Below, one piece after another: positions 23,570 to 32,796 of a stretch of DNA of 64,000 nucleotides (position 1 is the stretch's first letter; each line of letters starts with the position of its first letter). The notes beneath the pieces are model-generated. The model did no database searches and was not told the DNA's origin. It saw only the letters and a list, made by a program, of their open reading frames with translations. Both the position numbers and the translations under genes were made by a program. Source of the DNA: Paenibacillus lutimineralis (GTDB lineage Bacteria; Bacillota; Bacilli; Paenibacillales; Paenibacillaceae); NCBI RefSeq assembly GCF_003991425.1, contig NZ_CP034346.1, positions 843,501 to 907,500 of the forward strand, in the 5' to 3' direction.

Positions 23570-25180
23570 TTATTTGAATTCTTGAATCCAGGTGGCAATA
23601 TCGTCGACGATGTTCTCCGATACATTGGATGGCTGGATATATTCAGCTCCAATTGAGACCCCCTGGTATGAGATTAATAGATGATTCACATTCGGATAAG
23701 ATTTGAACTTCACATCTTTACGATCCTTCAAGGCAGTCTTCCAGTCCTCGAATTGCTTCATCGGTACCTGCCAGTCATTCTCTCCTTGTAGAATCAGTAT
23801 CGGGATGCTCTGGCTCTTGGCGAGCTCAGCCGGAACATAGTTCTTCTGCTCGAACCACCAGTACGCAGGCTGCAACGGGAACTGCTCCGGCATATGATCC
23901 ACTGTATACTGCGGATCATTTACGATGTTGGCAAGCGCAATATACTGAGCGGCCTGCTGCTCATATGGAGCAGCATCGATTCCAAGCTGCTTGACGCGCT
24001 GAACGAGCTCCTGTTGTTGTTCAGCCAGTACATCAGCAAACTTGCCGCTTGGTCCAGAGATAACCACGGTTCCCGCTACATTATGGCCTTTGTCCTCAGC
24101 GACCAGCAGAGGGATCGCGTACCCGCCTTGGCTATGGCCAGCAACGAAAATCCGTGAAGTATCGATGCTTGCATTGCCCTTGAGCATTTGTACCGCAGCT
24201 AATGCATCGTCAACACTCTCTTGCTTCATCGTAAATTTCGGGTTCGTGGCTACTTTGAAGGAATGCTCATAGGTCACCTTGTCATAACGTAATACCGCGA
24301 TGCCTTGTGAAGCAAGCCCTGCTGCAAGATCACGGAACAGTTTAGTTCCGCCTATGGATGAATCGCGATCATGCGGCCCGGAACCTTGGACGAGCACAAT
24401 GGCAGGAAAGGGGCCATCCCCTTTAGGTAAGGTGAGTGTCCCCGGCAATGCCAGGCTGCCCTGACCAACAGTCACCTCTTGCTCCGTGTAGCTATCTGGT
24501 TTGTCATAGGACGGCTTCTTGTATCCAGAGTCATCAGAGGCAGTCGTTACGTTCAGGTCATCCACTTGCCCGGAAAGGTTCATGCGGACGGTAATTTTGA
24601 GCGGAACCATCTCTGATTCGACCCCGTAAGTTACATTTCGGTGTACAGCGTTGACCTTCTCTGTCTTGCTGCCAGTCAGTTTCATCTTACCGTAGACGGT
24701 CTCGAAATTGCTCCACAATACCTTTAACAGATTCTCCTGCAGGGCGGTAGCAGAGGATGGGCTGACATATTTGGCGGATTCGGCGCCATCTCCAGCTTGC
24801 AGGCCTTGGATGAACAGGTCCGCGGGGTCGGTGGATTGCTGTAATTCCTGAAATAGTTCATTTATGAATTTGGTATCAATTAGAGCGTGTCCTGACACGA
24901 TGGTGATCGGATGTTCCAGAACTACCTGCTTGCCATTGACAATGGCCTGGCTTTTTCCCGCTTCCAGCTTGATTACAATGTTGCCCTTAGTAATGATGAT
25001 TGTGTGGGTCTGTTGGTTCCATTTAACATCTGCTCCATATTCAAGTGCTGATTCTCTCAGTGGTGTAAGTGCTGTCGAGCTGCTGAATGAAGGGGCGGCG
25101 GAAGCGCCCATAGGCAGCATAAGACTTAGAGCGATCGTGGCTGCAATGGCAGCATTGAGCGGTGTTCTCTTCTTTGACAT
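23570..25180 (-). CDS. Secreted alpha/beta hydrolase with copper-amine-oxidase-like N-terminal domain
   Basis: A 536-residue exported protein. Residues 1-28 are a signal peptide (basic start, hydrophobic core, 'GASAAPS'). Residues about 30-120 form a 'copper amine oxidase N-terminal'-like stalk domain ('LRESALEYGADVKWNQQT'), common in Paenibacillus surface proteins. Residues about 130-225 are a DUF3887-like module. The C-terminal 300 residues are a dienelactone-hydrolase/prolyl-oligopeptidase-like hydrolase with serine in 'FVAGHSQGGYAIPLL', aspartate near 'ILQGENDWQVP' and histidine in 'NVNHLLIS'. The start at 25180 is fixed by AAGGAGG. The substrate is unknown. It follows the gntR-membrane protein pair with a 32-nt gap. 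Confidence 0.88.
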   Translation of the reverse strand: MSKKRTPLNAAIAATIALSLMLPMGASAAPSFSSSTALTPLRESALEYGADVKWNQQTHTIIITKGNIVIKLEAGKSQAIVNGKQVVLEHPITIVSGHALIDTKFINELFQELQQSTDPADLFIQGLQAGDGAESAKYVSPSSATALQENLLKVLWSNFETVYGKMKLTGSKTEKVNAVHRNVTYGVESEMVPLKITVRMNLSGQVDDLNVTTASDDSGYKKPSYDKPDSYTEQEVTVGQGSLALPGTLTLPKGDGPFPAIVLVQGSGPHDRDSSIGGTKLFRDLAAGLASQGIAVLRYDKVTYEHSFKVATNPKFTMKQESVDDALAAVQMLKGNASIDTSRIFVAGHSQGGYAIPLLVAEDKGHNVAGTVVISGPSGKFADVLAEQQQELVQRVKQLGIDAAPYEQQAAQYIALANIVNDPQYTVDHMPEQFPLQPAYWWFEQKNYVPAELAKSQSIPILILQGENDWQVPMKQFEDWKTALKDRKDVKFKSYPNVNHLLISYQGVSIGAEYIQPSNVSENIVDDIATWIQEFK

Positions 25181-25212
25181 TACAATTTCCTCCTTAAGAA
25201 AAAAGGTATATA

Positions 25213-26307
25213 TTATCTCGCGAAAACATAGGTTAACGCGATGAAACCACCGATACCTAACAGAACCAGCCAGCATAGAGGGTGGCCGAAATTCAGCGTC
25301 CAGCCGACGCCTATTCTTTTCTCCATAAATAGGGCTGGATCCTGGCGGTTGAAATAGAACATGCCCAGCTTCCAGTGACTATCGTTATTCACCGGCGCGA
25401 GCTTGGAGCCCGCTGCTGGACGACTGATTCTGCTCCCGCCTTGACCTGTCCTGAAAGAGATCAGGAAGGCGAACAGAATGACGAAGATCGGGGTGAGCAA
25501 GCTGATAAGCATCAGGCTGTTCACATTGATCTGGCCCAGCATGTTAAGTTGAATCATCGAAAATAGGAGAAGCAGGGCGAAGCTTGACAGCACCGTAAAT
25601 AGCGACCAGCTGCGGCGGAACACGATATTCTGACGGCGTGATCGCTGCGGATCATCTGCTTGAATCTGCTGTTTACTGTTGCGGATGCTCCAATTGATAA
25701 ATATGAATAGCAGGGTCATAAAAGTCTGAATGATCGACGGGTAGAGGACTGAGCGATACGATTTGACTGCACTGCGAGTCACATTTCCCATGAGATCGAA
25801 CTTCATTGGAATAAGGCTTGGTATTTGCTCATAGCGATTCAAGACGGCGATTAGTCCGGCAAGAATAATAACCACATGAATCAAGAACCACTTATTAGAG
25901 AGAACCAGTTTGCCTTGGCGGAAGCTCGTATCCACGGCCAGCATCGATGGAGCTGGGGTGGAAGGAAGCGAAGGAAGGAGTTTCTTCATTTTAAAATAAT
26001 AGATCACATTCATAACTGCTGAGATCAGAATAACCATGACGATATAAGCGCCAATGACTCCGTTCTGCTGTACGGGATTACTGCGGAGAAGTTGGATAAT
26101 GCAGAGGATGAACAAGACGGCATACAAAATACCGCTGTACATACTATAGGACCTGCGCATACGGTGCAGTGTCTCACTGCGGTAATTGTCCTCACTGACG
26201 GTTACACCGAAGCTTATCGTCTCTCGCGTTAAATAAGGCATAGCAGTTAAGGAAATCATCATGGGCAGAAATATAAGGGCAATCAAAAGGGAGGATAGTG
26301 TGCTCAT
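25213..26307 (-). CDS. DUF1648/DUF5808 multipass membrane protein
   Basis: A 364-residue membrane protein with about eight helices. A DUF1648 segment lies mid-protein ('YEQIPSLIPMKFDLMGNV') and a DUF5808 end at the C-terminus ('YFNRQDPALFMEKRIGVGW'). Both domains are of unknown function but often accompany YtrA-type GntR regulators, as here. Related SdpI-like proteins act in immunity to antimicrobial peptides. ATG 26307 is preferred because AAGGAG stands ten nt upstream. The in-frame ATG at 26316 is only one nt from the Shine-Dalgarno sequence and would overlap the gntR stop. It is co-transcribed with the regulator gene. Confidence 0.8.
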   Translation of the reverse strand: MSTLSSLLIALIFLPMMISLTAMPYLTRETISFGVTVSEDNYRSETLHRMRRSYSMYSGILYAVLFILCIIQLLRSNPVQQNGVIGAYIVMVILISAVMNVIYYFKMKKLLPSLPSTPAPSMLAVDTSFRQGKLVLSNKWFLIHVVIILAGLIAVLNRYEQIPSLIPMKFDLMGNVTRSAVKSYRSVLYPSIIQTFMTLLFIFINWSIRNSKQQIQADDPQRSRRQNIVFRRSWSLFTVLSSFALLLLFSMIQLNMLGQINVNSLMLISLLTPIFVILFAFLISFRTGQGGSRISRPAAGSKLAPVNNDSHWKLGMFYFNRQDPALFMEKRIGVGWTLNFGHPLCWLVLLGIGGFIALTYVFAR

Positions 26308-26308
26308 G

Positions 26309-26707
26309 CTAATCATTCTCCTTGTCTGTCTGCGTTATTTCCTGGTATATCCGTTCAACTTCCAATAGCAACTGCTCTCTGCTCATTCCGCGGCAGATCG
26401 CTTCTGCGGCGATAGGCTTAAGCTCTCCGCGCATTTTGTTCCGGTAGTTCTTCGTAATCCCCGGCATACCGTCCGGGTTAATGACTACGCCCTTCTGGCG
26501 ATGCACGAGGATGAATTCGTCTTGCTTGAGCAGCGTATACGCCTTATTGACAGTGTGAAGGTTAATGCCTATATCTGAGGCTAGGCTGCGTACGGAAGGC
26601 AGAGGCTCGCCCGGCTTCAAGCGCCCGCTGGCAATGCCCTCAATGATTTGATTTACTAACTGAGTGTATATCGGAAGCTCGGATTGCATATCAAGCTGGA
26701 TAATCAC
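26309..26707 (-). CDS. GntR family regulator, YtrA subfamily
   Basis: A 132-residue repressor: a winged helix (about 8-75: 'PIYTQLVNQIIEGIASGRLK', 'LPSVRSLASDIGINLHTVNK') plus a short C-terminal dimerisation part, the compact form typical of the YtrA subfamily. These usually control ABC or membrane-protein operons responding to cell-envelope antibiotics. GTG 26707 is chosen: AAGGTG precedes it and it gives the usual N-terminus. A longer frame back to 26797 encodes a hydrophobic stretch that is really promoter DNA. A perfect palindrome over its -10 region suggests autorepression. Confidence 0.9.
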   Translation of the reverse strand: MIIQLDMQSELPIYTQLVNQIIEGIASGRLKPGEPLPSVRSLASDIGINLHTVNKAYTLLKQDEFILVHRQKGVVINPDGMPGITKNYRNKMRGELKPIAAEAICRGMSREQLLLEVERIYQEITQTDKEND

Positions 26708-26731
26708 AGCCGTCACCTTCTTTGTTCTAAT

Positions 26732-26752
26732 TGTTATACTAATAATATAACA
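26732..26752. promoter_or_regulatory. Operator TGTTATA-N7-TATAACA for the GntR-type repressor
   Basis: A perfect 7-bp inverted repeat (26732-26738 and 26746-26752) covers the -10 element of the divergent-facing gntR promoter. Binding here would block RNA polymerase, so autorepression by the YtrA-like protein is the simplest reading. Confidence 0.65.
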
Positions 26753-26773
26753 GACAACATAAATTAATGTAAA
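26744..26773 (-). promoter_or_regulatory. Sigma-A promoter of the gntR-DUF1648 unit
   Basis: On the minus strand TTTACA (26773-26768), an 18-nt spacer and TATATT (26749-26744). It lies between the acnA terminator and the regulator start. Confidence 0.65.
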
Positions 26774-26777
26774 CCAT

Positions 26778-26829
26778 AAAAAAAACCTCCCATCCACCCT
26801 GAATTCTAAATTCAGGTGAATGGGAGGTC
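26778..26829 (-). terminator. Terminator after acnA
   Basis: On the minus strand a long stem, ACCTCCCAT then CACCTGAATT with its complement, ends in GGTTTTTTTT. It separates acnA from the gntR promoter, which begins only a few bases beyond it. Confidence 0.85.
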
Positions 26830-26863
26830 TGCTTATTACAATGAATGTATAATTCCAATCAAA

Positions 26864-29581
26864 TTAGTTCGTCGCGCTGATCATTTGGCGCAGTACAGTC
26901 TGCAGAATACCACCATTATGGTAGTAGTCCACATCAACCATGCTGTCGAGGCGGGCGACTGCGGTAAATTCGAAGCTGCTTCCATCTTCGCGCGTTCCCA
27001 CAACCTTCAACTCTTGTCCTGGCTTAACATCATTGCTCAGGCCGAGAATATCGAAGGTCTCCGTACCATCGATGTTCAGGATCTTCCAGCTCGTTCCTTC
27101 CTGGAACTGCAGTGGAAGCACACCCATGCCAACGAGGTTGCTGCGGTGGATTCGTTCGAAGCTCTCCGCGATAACAGCCTTAACGCCCAGCAAGTAAGTT
27201 CCTTTGGCTGCCCAGTCACGTGAGCTGCCTGTTCCGTATTCCTTGCCAGCGAGTACGACCAGGTTCTTACCTTCGCTTTGATATTTCATTGCCGCATCAT
27301 AGATGGACATCACTTCGTCGGTTGGCAAGTACTTCGTTACGCCGCCTTCTGTGCCAGGGGCTACCTGGTTACGGATACGGATGTTAGCGAAGGTACCGCG
27401 CATCATGATCTCATGGTTGCCGCGACGAGAGCCGTAGGAGTTGAAGTCCTTGCGGGCCACTCCGCGCTCGTTCAAGTAATACCCGGCAGGGCTGGAAGGC
27501 GAGATGTTGCCGGCTGGCGAGATATGGTCGGTTGTAACCGAATCGCCGAGCAGAGCCAGCACGCTGGCACTGTGGATATCAGCGATATCCTGCATGCCAT
27601 CGCCAATCTTCTCGAAGAACGGCGGATTCTGAATGTAGGTTGATTTCTCATCCCATTCATAGAGCTCGCCCTGAGGGACAGCAATCGAATTCCAGCGTTC
27701 ATTTTGCGTAAAGACATGCTCATATTTGCTGCGGAACATCTCTGGACTAATCGAAGAAGCGATTGCTTCCTTGATCTCCATCGAAGTTGGCCAGATATCC
27801 TTCAGATAAACTGGCTCACCTTGTTGGTCATAGCCGAGCGGATCATTCTGGAGGTCGATGTTCACCGTACCAGCGATTGCATAGGCAACGACGAGCGGAG
27901 GCGAAGCGAGATAGTTCGCTTTGACCTGCGCGTGAACTCGTCCTTCGAAGTTACGGTTCCCGGACAATACAGCGGCAACTGTCAGGTCGTTATCGGCAAT
28001 CGCGCTGCCGACTTCCTCTGGAAGCGGTCCGGAGTTGCCGATACAGGTAGCACAGCCGTAGCCTGCTACGTAGAAGCCGAGCTTCTCCAACGGAACGATC
28101 AGACCGGACTTCTGTAAATATTCGGTGACGACGAGCGAGCCTGGAGTCAAGCTGCTCTTCACATATCCTGGCTTGGTCAGGCCGCGTTCCACAGCCTTCT
28201 TAGCAAGCAGACCAGCGCCCAGCATTACACTAGGGTTGGATGTGTTCGTACAGCTTGTAATTGCTGCAATAACTACAGCACCTGGAGCGAGCTCGCTTGT
28301 GCTTCCGTCAGGATGAGTGACCGGAACACGCTGCGTAATCTTCTCGTCGCTCAAGCCGTAGCCGCCTTTATCAATAGGAGTACGGATAATATCGTTGAAT
28401 TTGTTCTTCATCTCAGTGAGCTCAATCCGGTCTTGCGGACGCTTAGGCCCAGCCAAGCTCGGTACGACCATAGCGAGGTCCAACTCAATCAGATCCGAGA
28501 ACTCTGGATCAGCAGTCTCATTGGTGCGGAACATGCCTTGCGCTTTGTAGTAGGCTTCAACGAGCGCGATTTGCTCTTCGCTGCGGCCTGTGCTGCGCAT
28601 GTAAGCAAGCGTCTCTTTGTCAACCGGGAAGTAACCGATCGTAGCGCCGTATTCCGGTGCCATGTTGGCTACGGTTGCGCGGTCAGCGAGGCTGATGTTA
28701 GTCAGGCCAGGTCCGTAGAACTCAACGAATTTGCCAACAACGCCTTTTTTGCGCAGCATTTCTGTAACCGTCAAGGCCAGGTCTGTTGCTGTCGCGCCTT
28801 CGCTCAAGCTGCCGGTCAATTTGAAGCCGATGACTTCTGGTGCTACAAAATAAAGCGGTTGTCCGAGCATGCCGGCTTCTGCCTCAATACCTCCAACGCC
28901 CCAGCCGACAACACCCAGGCCGTTGATCATCGTCGTATGAGAATCCGTTCCGACCAGGGAGTCTGGATATACTACCGTCTCACCATCTACGGTCTTCGTA
29001 GCGGCTACCGAGGCGAGGTATTCCAGGTTAACCTGGTGTACGATTCCGGTTGCAGGCGGTACCGCGCGGAAGTTGTTGAATGCGGTCTGTGCCCAGCGCA
29101 GGAAGCGATAACGTTCTTCATTCCGTTCGAATTCAATGTTCATATTATATTCGAGAGCATCAGGGGAACCAAAGGCATCAACCATGACAGAGTGGTCGAT
29201 AACGAGATCGACGGGAACGAGCGGATTGATCTGCTTCGGATCACCGCCAGCTTTCTTCACGGTATCGCGCATAGCCGCCAGATCGACGACAACCGGTACG
29301 CCGGTGAAGTCCTGCAGCACGATTCTTGCCGGGATAAATGGGATCTCTTTGTTCTCATCGCGGCCCTCGGCCCAGCCAGCGATTTGCTTCACATGTTCTT
29401 CAGTAATAGCTCTGCCGTCATATTGGCGGATAGCCGCCTCCAGCAATACCTTAATCGAGAACGGCAGCTTGGAAATTTGGCCAAGCCCTTGCTGTTCCAG
29501 CGTCTGCAGGTCATAGTAGCGATAGTTCTTACCACCAACAGACAGTTGACGGGCAGCAGTGAAAAAATCGTTCTTTGACAT
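26864..29581 (-). CDS. acnA: Aconitate hydratase A
   Basis: A 905-residue TCA-cycle enzyme interconverting citrate and isocitrate. The [4Fe-4S] ligands lie in '[11 protein letters not shown]' and '[14 protein letters not shown]'. The swivel-domain active-site serine/arginine motif is '[16 protein letters not shown]'. The N-terminal '[18 protein letters not shown]' is also typical. Length and domain order match AcnA/CitB, which in Bacillus also binds RNA when iron is scarce. AAGGAGGT precedes ATG 29581; an upstream frame extension has no ribosome binding site. It is monocistronic with its own promoter and terminator. Confidence 0.97.
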   Translation of the reverse strand: MSKNDFFTAARQLSVGGKNYRYYDLQTLEQQGLGQISKLPFSIKVLLEAAIRQYDGRAITEEHVKQIAGWAEGRDENKEIPFIPARIVLQDFTGVPVVVDLAAMRDTVKKAGGDPKQINPLVPVDLVIDHSVMVDAFGSPDALEYNMNIEFERNEERYRFLRWAQTAFNNFRAVPPATGIVHQVNLEYLASVAATKTVDGETVVYPDSLVGTDSHTTMINGLGVVGWGVGGIEAEAGMLGQPLYFVAPEVIGFKLTGSLSEGATATDLALTVTEMLRKKGVVGKFVEFYGPGLTNISLADRATVANMAPEYGATIGYFPVDKETLAYMRSTGRSEEQIALVEAYYKAQGMFRTNETADPEFSDLIELDLAMVVPSLAGPKRPQDRIELTEMKNKFNDIIRTPIDKGGYGLSDEKITQRVPVTHPDGSTSELAPGAVVIAAITSCTNTSNPSVMLGAGLLAKKAVERGLTKPGYVKSSLTPGSLVVTEYLQKSGLIVPLEKLGFYVAGYGCATCIGNSGPLPEEVGSAIADNDLTVAAVLSGNRNFEGRVHAQVKANYLASPPLVVAYAIAGTVNIDLQNDPLGYDQQGEPVYLKDIWPTSMEIKEAIASSISPEMFRSKYEHVFTQNERWNSIAVPQGELYEWDEKSTYIQNPPFFEKIGDGMQDIADIHSASVLALLGDSVTTDHISPAGNISPSSPAGYYLNERGVARKDFNSYGSRRGNHEIMMRGTFANIRIRNQVAPGTEGGVTKYLPTDEVMSIYDAAMKYQSEGKNLVVLAGKEYGTGSSRDWAAKGTYLLGVKAVIAESFERIHRSNLVGMGVLPLQFQEGTSWKILNIDGTETFDILGLSNDVKPGQELKVVGTREDGSSFEFTAVARLDSMVDVDYYHNGGILQTVLRQMISATN

Positions 29582-29635
29582 GAATGTACCTCCTTGTTCC
29601 GTTAGGTGAAACACAATTTCAAATTCACTACCTTA

Positions 29636-29664
29636 AGTATAGCTTCCCCACCGAAGTGAGTAAA
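29636..29664 (-). promoter_or_regulatory. Probable sigma-A promoter of acnA
   Basis: On the minus strand TTTACT (29664-29659), a 17-nt spacer and TATACT (29641-29636), with the start codon about 55 nt downstream. No CcpC-type ATAA-N7-TTAT box was found nearby. Confidence 0.6.
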
Positions 29665-29822
29665 GTGTTTTTTGTCCAGTTGCTTCTGCTGTTAGCGTTA
29701 CCCATTTCGGATCGATGTCATCAAGCCCGGGCGAGTAAACAAGGATACCTCTAGTTAGTACATACTCATTATTATGCGTTCATATAAATAGAATGGGAAT
29801 GTATTTGAAGGGGGCGAGAACC

Positions 29823-30827
29823 ATGGCGGACGAATGGAGAAGAGTACTGACGAAGTACGTAAATCAGCTTAATCAGGATGAGGTCGATTACCGGGTGTGC
29901 TCGGAGGATTCCGTCGTGACCGATCTGGATTATTTGATCCGCAGCGGGGAACGTAAACATAGGCTGGAGATGTGGTACAGGGAACGGGGGGCAGCTCCAG
30001 TTCGATGCGAGACGAAGGCGCGACTGATTCGTGAGATCGAGCATCGGGCAGGTGAGCTGGAAGTGGAGCTGATGCTGTTGCAGAAGATCTATTATGATAA
30101 GGGCGGAGCCAGGCATCAGGAGCAGCGGGTCGATCAGCAGCGCCTGACACTCCTGCGCGAGGGGGATGGCTGGACGGTGTCTCGCGTGTATCAGCCTATT
30201 CCGGAGCGGAGCGCTCCGGTGAATGTTGCCTCCATCTACAATCAGGATTACACAGGAAAGGCCGGTCCGTCCCGTCCTTATCTGAATCATCAAATTCTCG
30301 GTGCGGGCGGGTCCCAGCGAAGCACAGCTTATCGGCGTGAAGACGCAGTATTGTACGCAGATCGCTGGTGGGACAGCTTTAATCCGGAATTTGCCCAATT
30401 TGAAGTCGATTGCACCAGTTATATCTCCCAATGTCTCTTTGCAGGCGGAGCCCCAATAAACTATACTGGAAAAAGAGAATCGGGCTGGTGGTATAAAGGA
30501 TATGTAGGCAAACAGGAGGCCTGGAGCTATAGCTGGGCGGTGGCGAATGCCCTTCAGCTATATTTGACCCATAGCAACTCTCATTTGCGTGCGGAGATCG
30601 TTGACCGTCCTGAACTGCTTCAGTTGGGAGATGTCATTATTTACGACTGGGATGGGAACGGTGCATATCAGCACAGTACGATCGTCACCGCCTTTGACGC
30701 GGGCGGCATGCCGCTTGTGAATGCACATACAACGCCAAGCCAGCATCGCTACTGGGACTATCGGGATTCCTACGCCTGGACCGAGGATACTGTATATCGG
30801 TTTTTCCATATAGCGGATCGCTTCTGA
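29823..30827 (+). CDS. Amidase-domain (Amidase_6) protein
   Basis: A 334-residue protein. The C-terminal part (about 170-334) is an Amidase_6-type cysteine hydrolase domain: 'AVLYADRWWDSFNPEF', catalytic cysteine in 'VDCTSYISQCLFAGG', histidine in 'GAYQHSTIVTAFD', and 'NAHTTPSQHRYWDYR'. Relatives are predicted to cut peptide or amide bonds in the cell wall. Residues about 1-165 form a charged, helical N-terminal domain. No signal peptide or membrane helix is visible from ATG 29823 (RBS AGGGGGCGAG), which is unusual for a wall hydrolase. The upstream ATG 29793 adds only ten residues. It precedes ddl by 57 nt, consistent with a cell-wall connection. Confidence 0.8.
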   Translation: MADEWRRVLTKYVNQLNQDEVDYRVCSEDSVVTDLDYLIRSGERKHRLEMWYRERGAAPVRCETKARLIREIEHRAGELEVELMLLQKIYYDKGGARHQEQRVDQQRLTLLREGDGWTVSRVYQPIPERSAPVNVASIYNQDYTGKAGPSRPYLNHQILGAGGSQRSTAYRREDAVLYADRWWDSFNPEFAQFEVDCTSYISQCLFAGGAPINYTGKRESGWWYKGYVGKQEAWSYSWAVANALQLYLTHSNSHLRAEIVDRPELLQLGDVIIYDWDGNGAYQHSTIVTAFDAGGMPLVNAHTTPSQHRYWDYRDSYAWTEDTVYRFFHIADRF

Positions 30828-30884
30828 CATCAGGGAGTTTCAATCGATCAAGACGTGTATTTATATTTAGAAAAGAGGTTACCC

Positions 30885-31982
30885 ATGGGACAGGACAAAT
30901 TGACTGTAGGACTGATTTACGGAGGCAAATCTGGGGAACACGAGGTGTCGCTACAGACGGCTCTGGCAGTCATGCAGGCTTTTGATTACGAGAAATATGA
31001 ATTGCTGCCTTTCTATATTACGAAGCAGGGGGAGTGGAGAGTCGGCAGCAATCAATCCGCTCCTTTTACCGCGTTAGAACAATTAAAGCTGGAATCGGAT
31101 GCGGGGGATACAAGCGTGGCGATTAATACGCTGTTCAGTAAGCTGGCAACGGGTGAAGCGAAGATTGATGTCGCCTTCCCGCTTCTGCATGGCACCAATG
31201 GTGAAGACGGCACGATTCAAGGCTTGTTCGAGATGGCGAACATTCCATATGTAGGAGCAGGCGTATTGGCTTCGGCTGCTGGTATGGACAAAGTGATTAT
31301 GAAGAAGCTGTTCGCCGATGCAGAAATTGAGCAGTGCGGGTACTGTTATTTCACAGATAGTGAATGGGAGCGCGATAGCTTTACACAGATTCAGCAGGTT
31401 GAGGAGAAGCTGGGGTATCCTTGCTTCATTAAACCGGCTAATCTTGGCTCCAGCGTCGGGATATCGAAGGCGAAGACGAGAGAGGAGCTTATAAGCTCTG
31501 TTAAGCTAGCGCTCCGTTATGATACTAAGGTCATCGTAGAGGAATTCGTTGAAGCCCGCGAGGTTGAGGTTGGGGTGCTTGGCAACGATATTCCGCTGGC
31601 TTCCGTACCAGGAGAAATCGTATCCTCTGGCGAATATTACGATTATCAAGCTAAATATCTCGACGGCAAATCGCAAATGCTGATCCCAGCCCCGCTTGAT
31701 ACCGAGCTGGCTGAACGCATTCGCGATGTGGCGGTCAAAGCCTTTAAGGCGATCGCTTGCAATGGATTGTGCCGGGCTGACTTCTTTATACGCAAGACAG
31801 ACGGTCGTATCCTGATTAACGAAGTGAACACAATGCCAGGCTTCACTCCATACAGCATGTACCCGCTATTGTGGAGAGAGACAGGACTCTCTTATGAGAC
31901 GCTGCTTGACCGACTGATCGAGCTGGCAATGGAACGGTTCGCGAAGAGACAGGATCTGTTCTTTGAGAACGGGATTAATTAA
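30885..31982 (+). CDS. ddl: D-alanine--D-alanine ligase
   Basis: A 365-residue ATP-grasp ligase making the D-Ala-D-Ala dipeptide of peptidoglycan precursors. It shows the N-terminal 'LIYGGKSGEHEVSLQTA' and 'FPLLHGTNGEDGTIQGLFE'. The ATP-grasp core is 'PCFIKPANLGSSVGISKA', and 'EVEVGVLGN', 'GLCRADFFIR' and 'INEVNTMPGFTPYSMYP' complete the Mg2+ and product sites. Tyrosine in the omega loop ('EYYDYQAKY') indicates D-Ala rather than D-Lac specificity. ATG 30885 has AGAGG upstream; the GTG at 30855 lacks one. Confidence 0.96.
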   Translation: MGQDKLTVGLIYGGKSGEHEVSLQTALAVMQAFDYEKYELLPFYITKQGEWRVGSNQSAPFTALEQLKLESDAGDTSVAINTLFSKLATGEAKIDVAFPLLHGTNGEDGTIQGLFEMANIPYVGAGVLASAAGMDKVIMKKLFADAEIEQCGYCYFTDSEWERDSFTQIQQVEEKLGYPCFIKPANLGSSVGISKAKTREELISSVKLALRYDTKVIVEEFVEAREVEVGVLGNDIPLASVPGEIVSSGEYYDYQAKYLDGKSQMLIPAPLDTELAERIRDVAVKAFKAIACNGLCRADFFIRKTDGRILINEVNTMPGFTPYSMYPLLWRETGLSYETLLDRLIELAMERFAKRQDLFFENGIN

Positions 31983-32036
31983 TCTGGCAAGACGAATTAG
32001 GAACAGAATGAATTCAGGACGGAAAGGGAGATGAGC

Positions 32037-32354
32037 ATGGGGTTCCAGACAGAATTTAATTCGGTATGTAAATTTAAGAATGAACAGGAGCTGTTCGACC
32101 TGTTGGAATATGGTCGCGGCAAGATGCGCAAGGAGGGATTGCGCGTATTCCCGACCGGGCAGAAGGTCATTGCTTATAGCCCGGATAATAAGGCTGTAGC
32201 CATAGTGAAGATCACCGCCTGTGTTGCTGAGATTAACTTCAACGGTGAAGAGGTGACCGCAGTAGAGTTGGATCTGGTACGTCCACTGACGGATGAAGAA
32301 TCCGCGATCCAAACTGCGCTTGCTTACGAGATGTTCTTCGGAGAGGCCAAGTAG
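32037..32354 (+). CDS. Conserved-looking hypothetical protein
   Basis: A 105-residue soluble protein not confidently recognised. The N-terminus 'MGFQTEFNSVCKFK' and the alternating strand pattern recall DUF2584-like Bacillales proteins, but the match is tentative. It contains two cysteines and no membrane segment. ATG 32037 is preferred over the in-frame ATG at 32031 because AAAGGGAG abuts the first but is six nt from the second. It lies 54 nt after ddl on the same strand and may share its transcript. A possible terminator follows. Confidence 0.65.
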   Translation: MGFQTEFNSVCKFKNEQELFDLLEYGRGKMRKEGLRVFPTGQKVIAYSPDNKAVAIVKITACVAEINFNGEEVTAVELDLVRPLTDEESAIQTALAYEMFFGEAK

Positions 32355-32371
32355 TTGAGCCCCTTTCGCTC

Positions 32372-32443
32372 AGGAGCTTGTCTCGGTCAATTGTGGTTCA
32401 TTTGCCTAGGCCATATTGAGGGACAAGCTTTTGAGACGAAGCT
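32372..32443 (+). terminator. Possible terminator after the hypothetical gene
   Basis: AGCTTGTC (32375-32382) pairs with GACAAGCT (32432-32439) with additional inner pairing (GGTCAATTGTGG region with CCATATTGAG). The 3' side runs into TTTTGAG. The loop is long, so confidence is limited. Confidence 0.4.
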
Positions 32444-32612
32444 TATTGAATCGCGGTCGCTCCTCCTTGAAGATTGCGATTGGGTTTATTATCAAAGGGG
32501 GACTTTTTAAATAACCTCTGATATGAATTGCCTTCAGGTTTATTTTTCCTGATGGCGGGAACTCTGTAAATAGAAGATCTGATTTAGTTGATTCATATTC
32601 GTAAGAGGGGTT

Positions 32613-32652
32613 CGTAATTGGCCGTACTATGTGGCTGGTTACGGACTTTTTA
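32613..32652 (+). terminator. Rho-independent terminator-like hairpin
   Basis: CGTAATTGGCC pairs with GGCTGGTTACG, all positions pairing with some G-U, followed by GACTTTTTAT. It lies far from the upstream stop, so it may end a small RNA or act as a backup terminator. Confidence 0.6.
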
Positions 32653-32796
32653 TATAAATGGTGGTATATTAAATACAGATCGATTTGCAGCTATTCAGCC
32701 TGATTTCCTACACAAATCGCTTAAATGATGCAACTTTGCGCCATTCGGGGCGTATATTTTAAAAAAGGTAAAAATTGAAAGATTCATAGAAGAGCT

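Larger units (their letters stand above)
32355..32796. other. Intergenic region between the hypothetical gene and suhB-type gene
   Basis: About 440 nt without a gene. It contains two hairpins (listed) that probably end the upstream transcript, then AT-rich sequence leading to the inositol monophosphatase gene. No confident promoter was identified. Confidence 0.5.

Noticed and set aside
28313..29578. 421-codon plus-strand open frame
   Set aside because: It lies wholly antisense to acnA, has no ribosome binding site and resembles no protein family. It is a codon-bias shadow.
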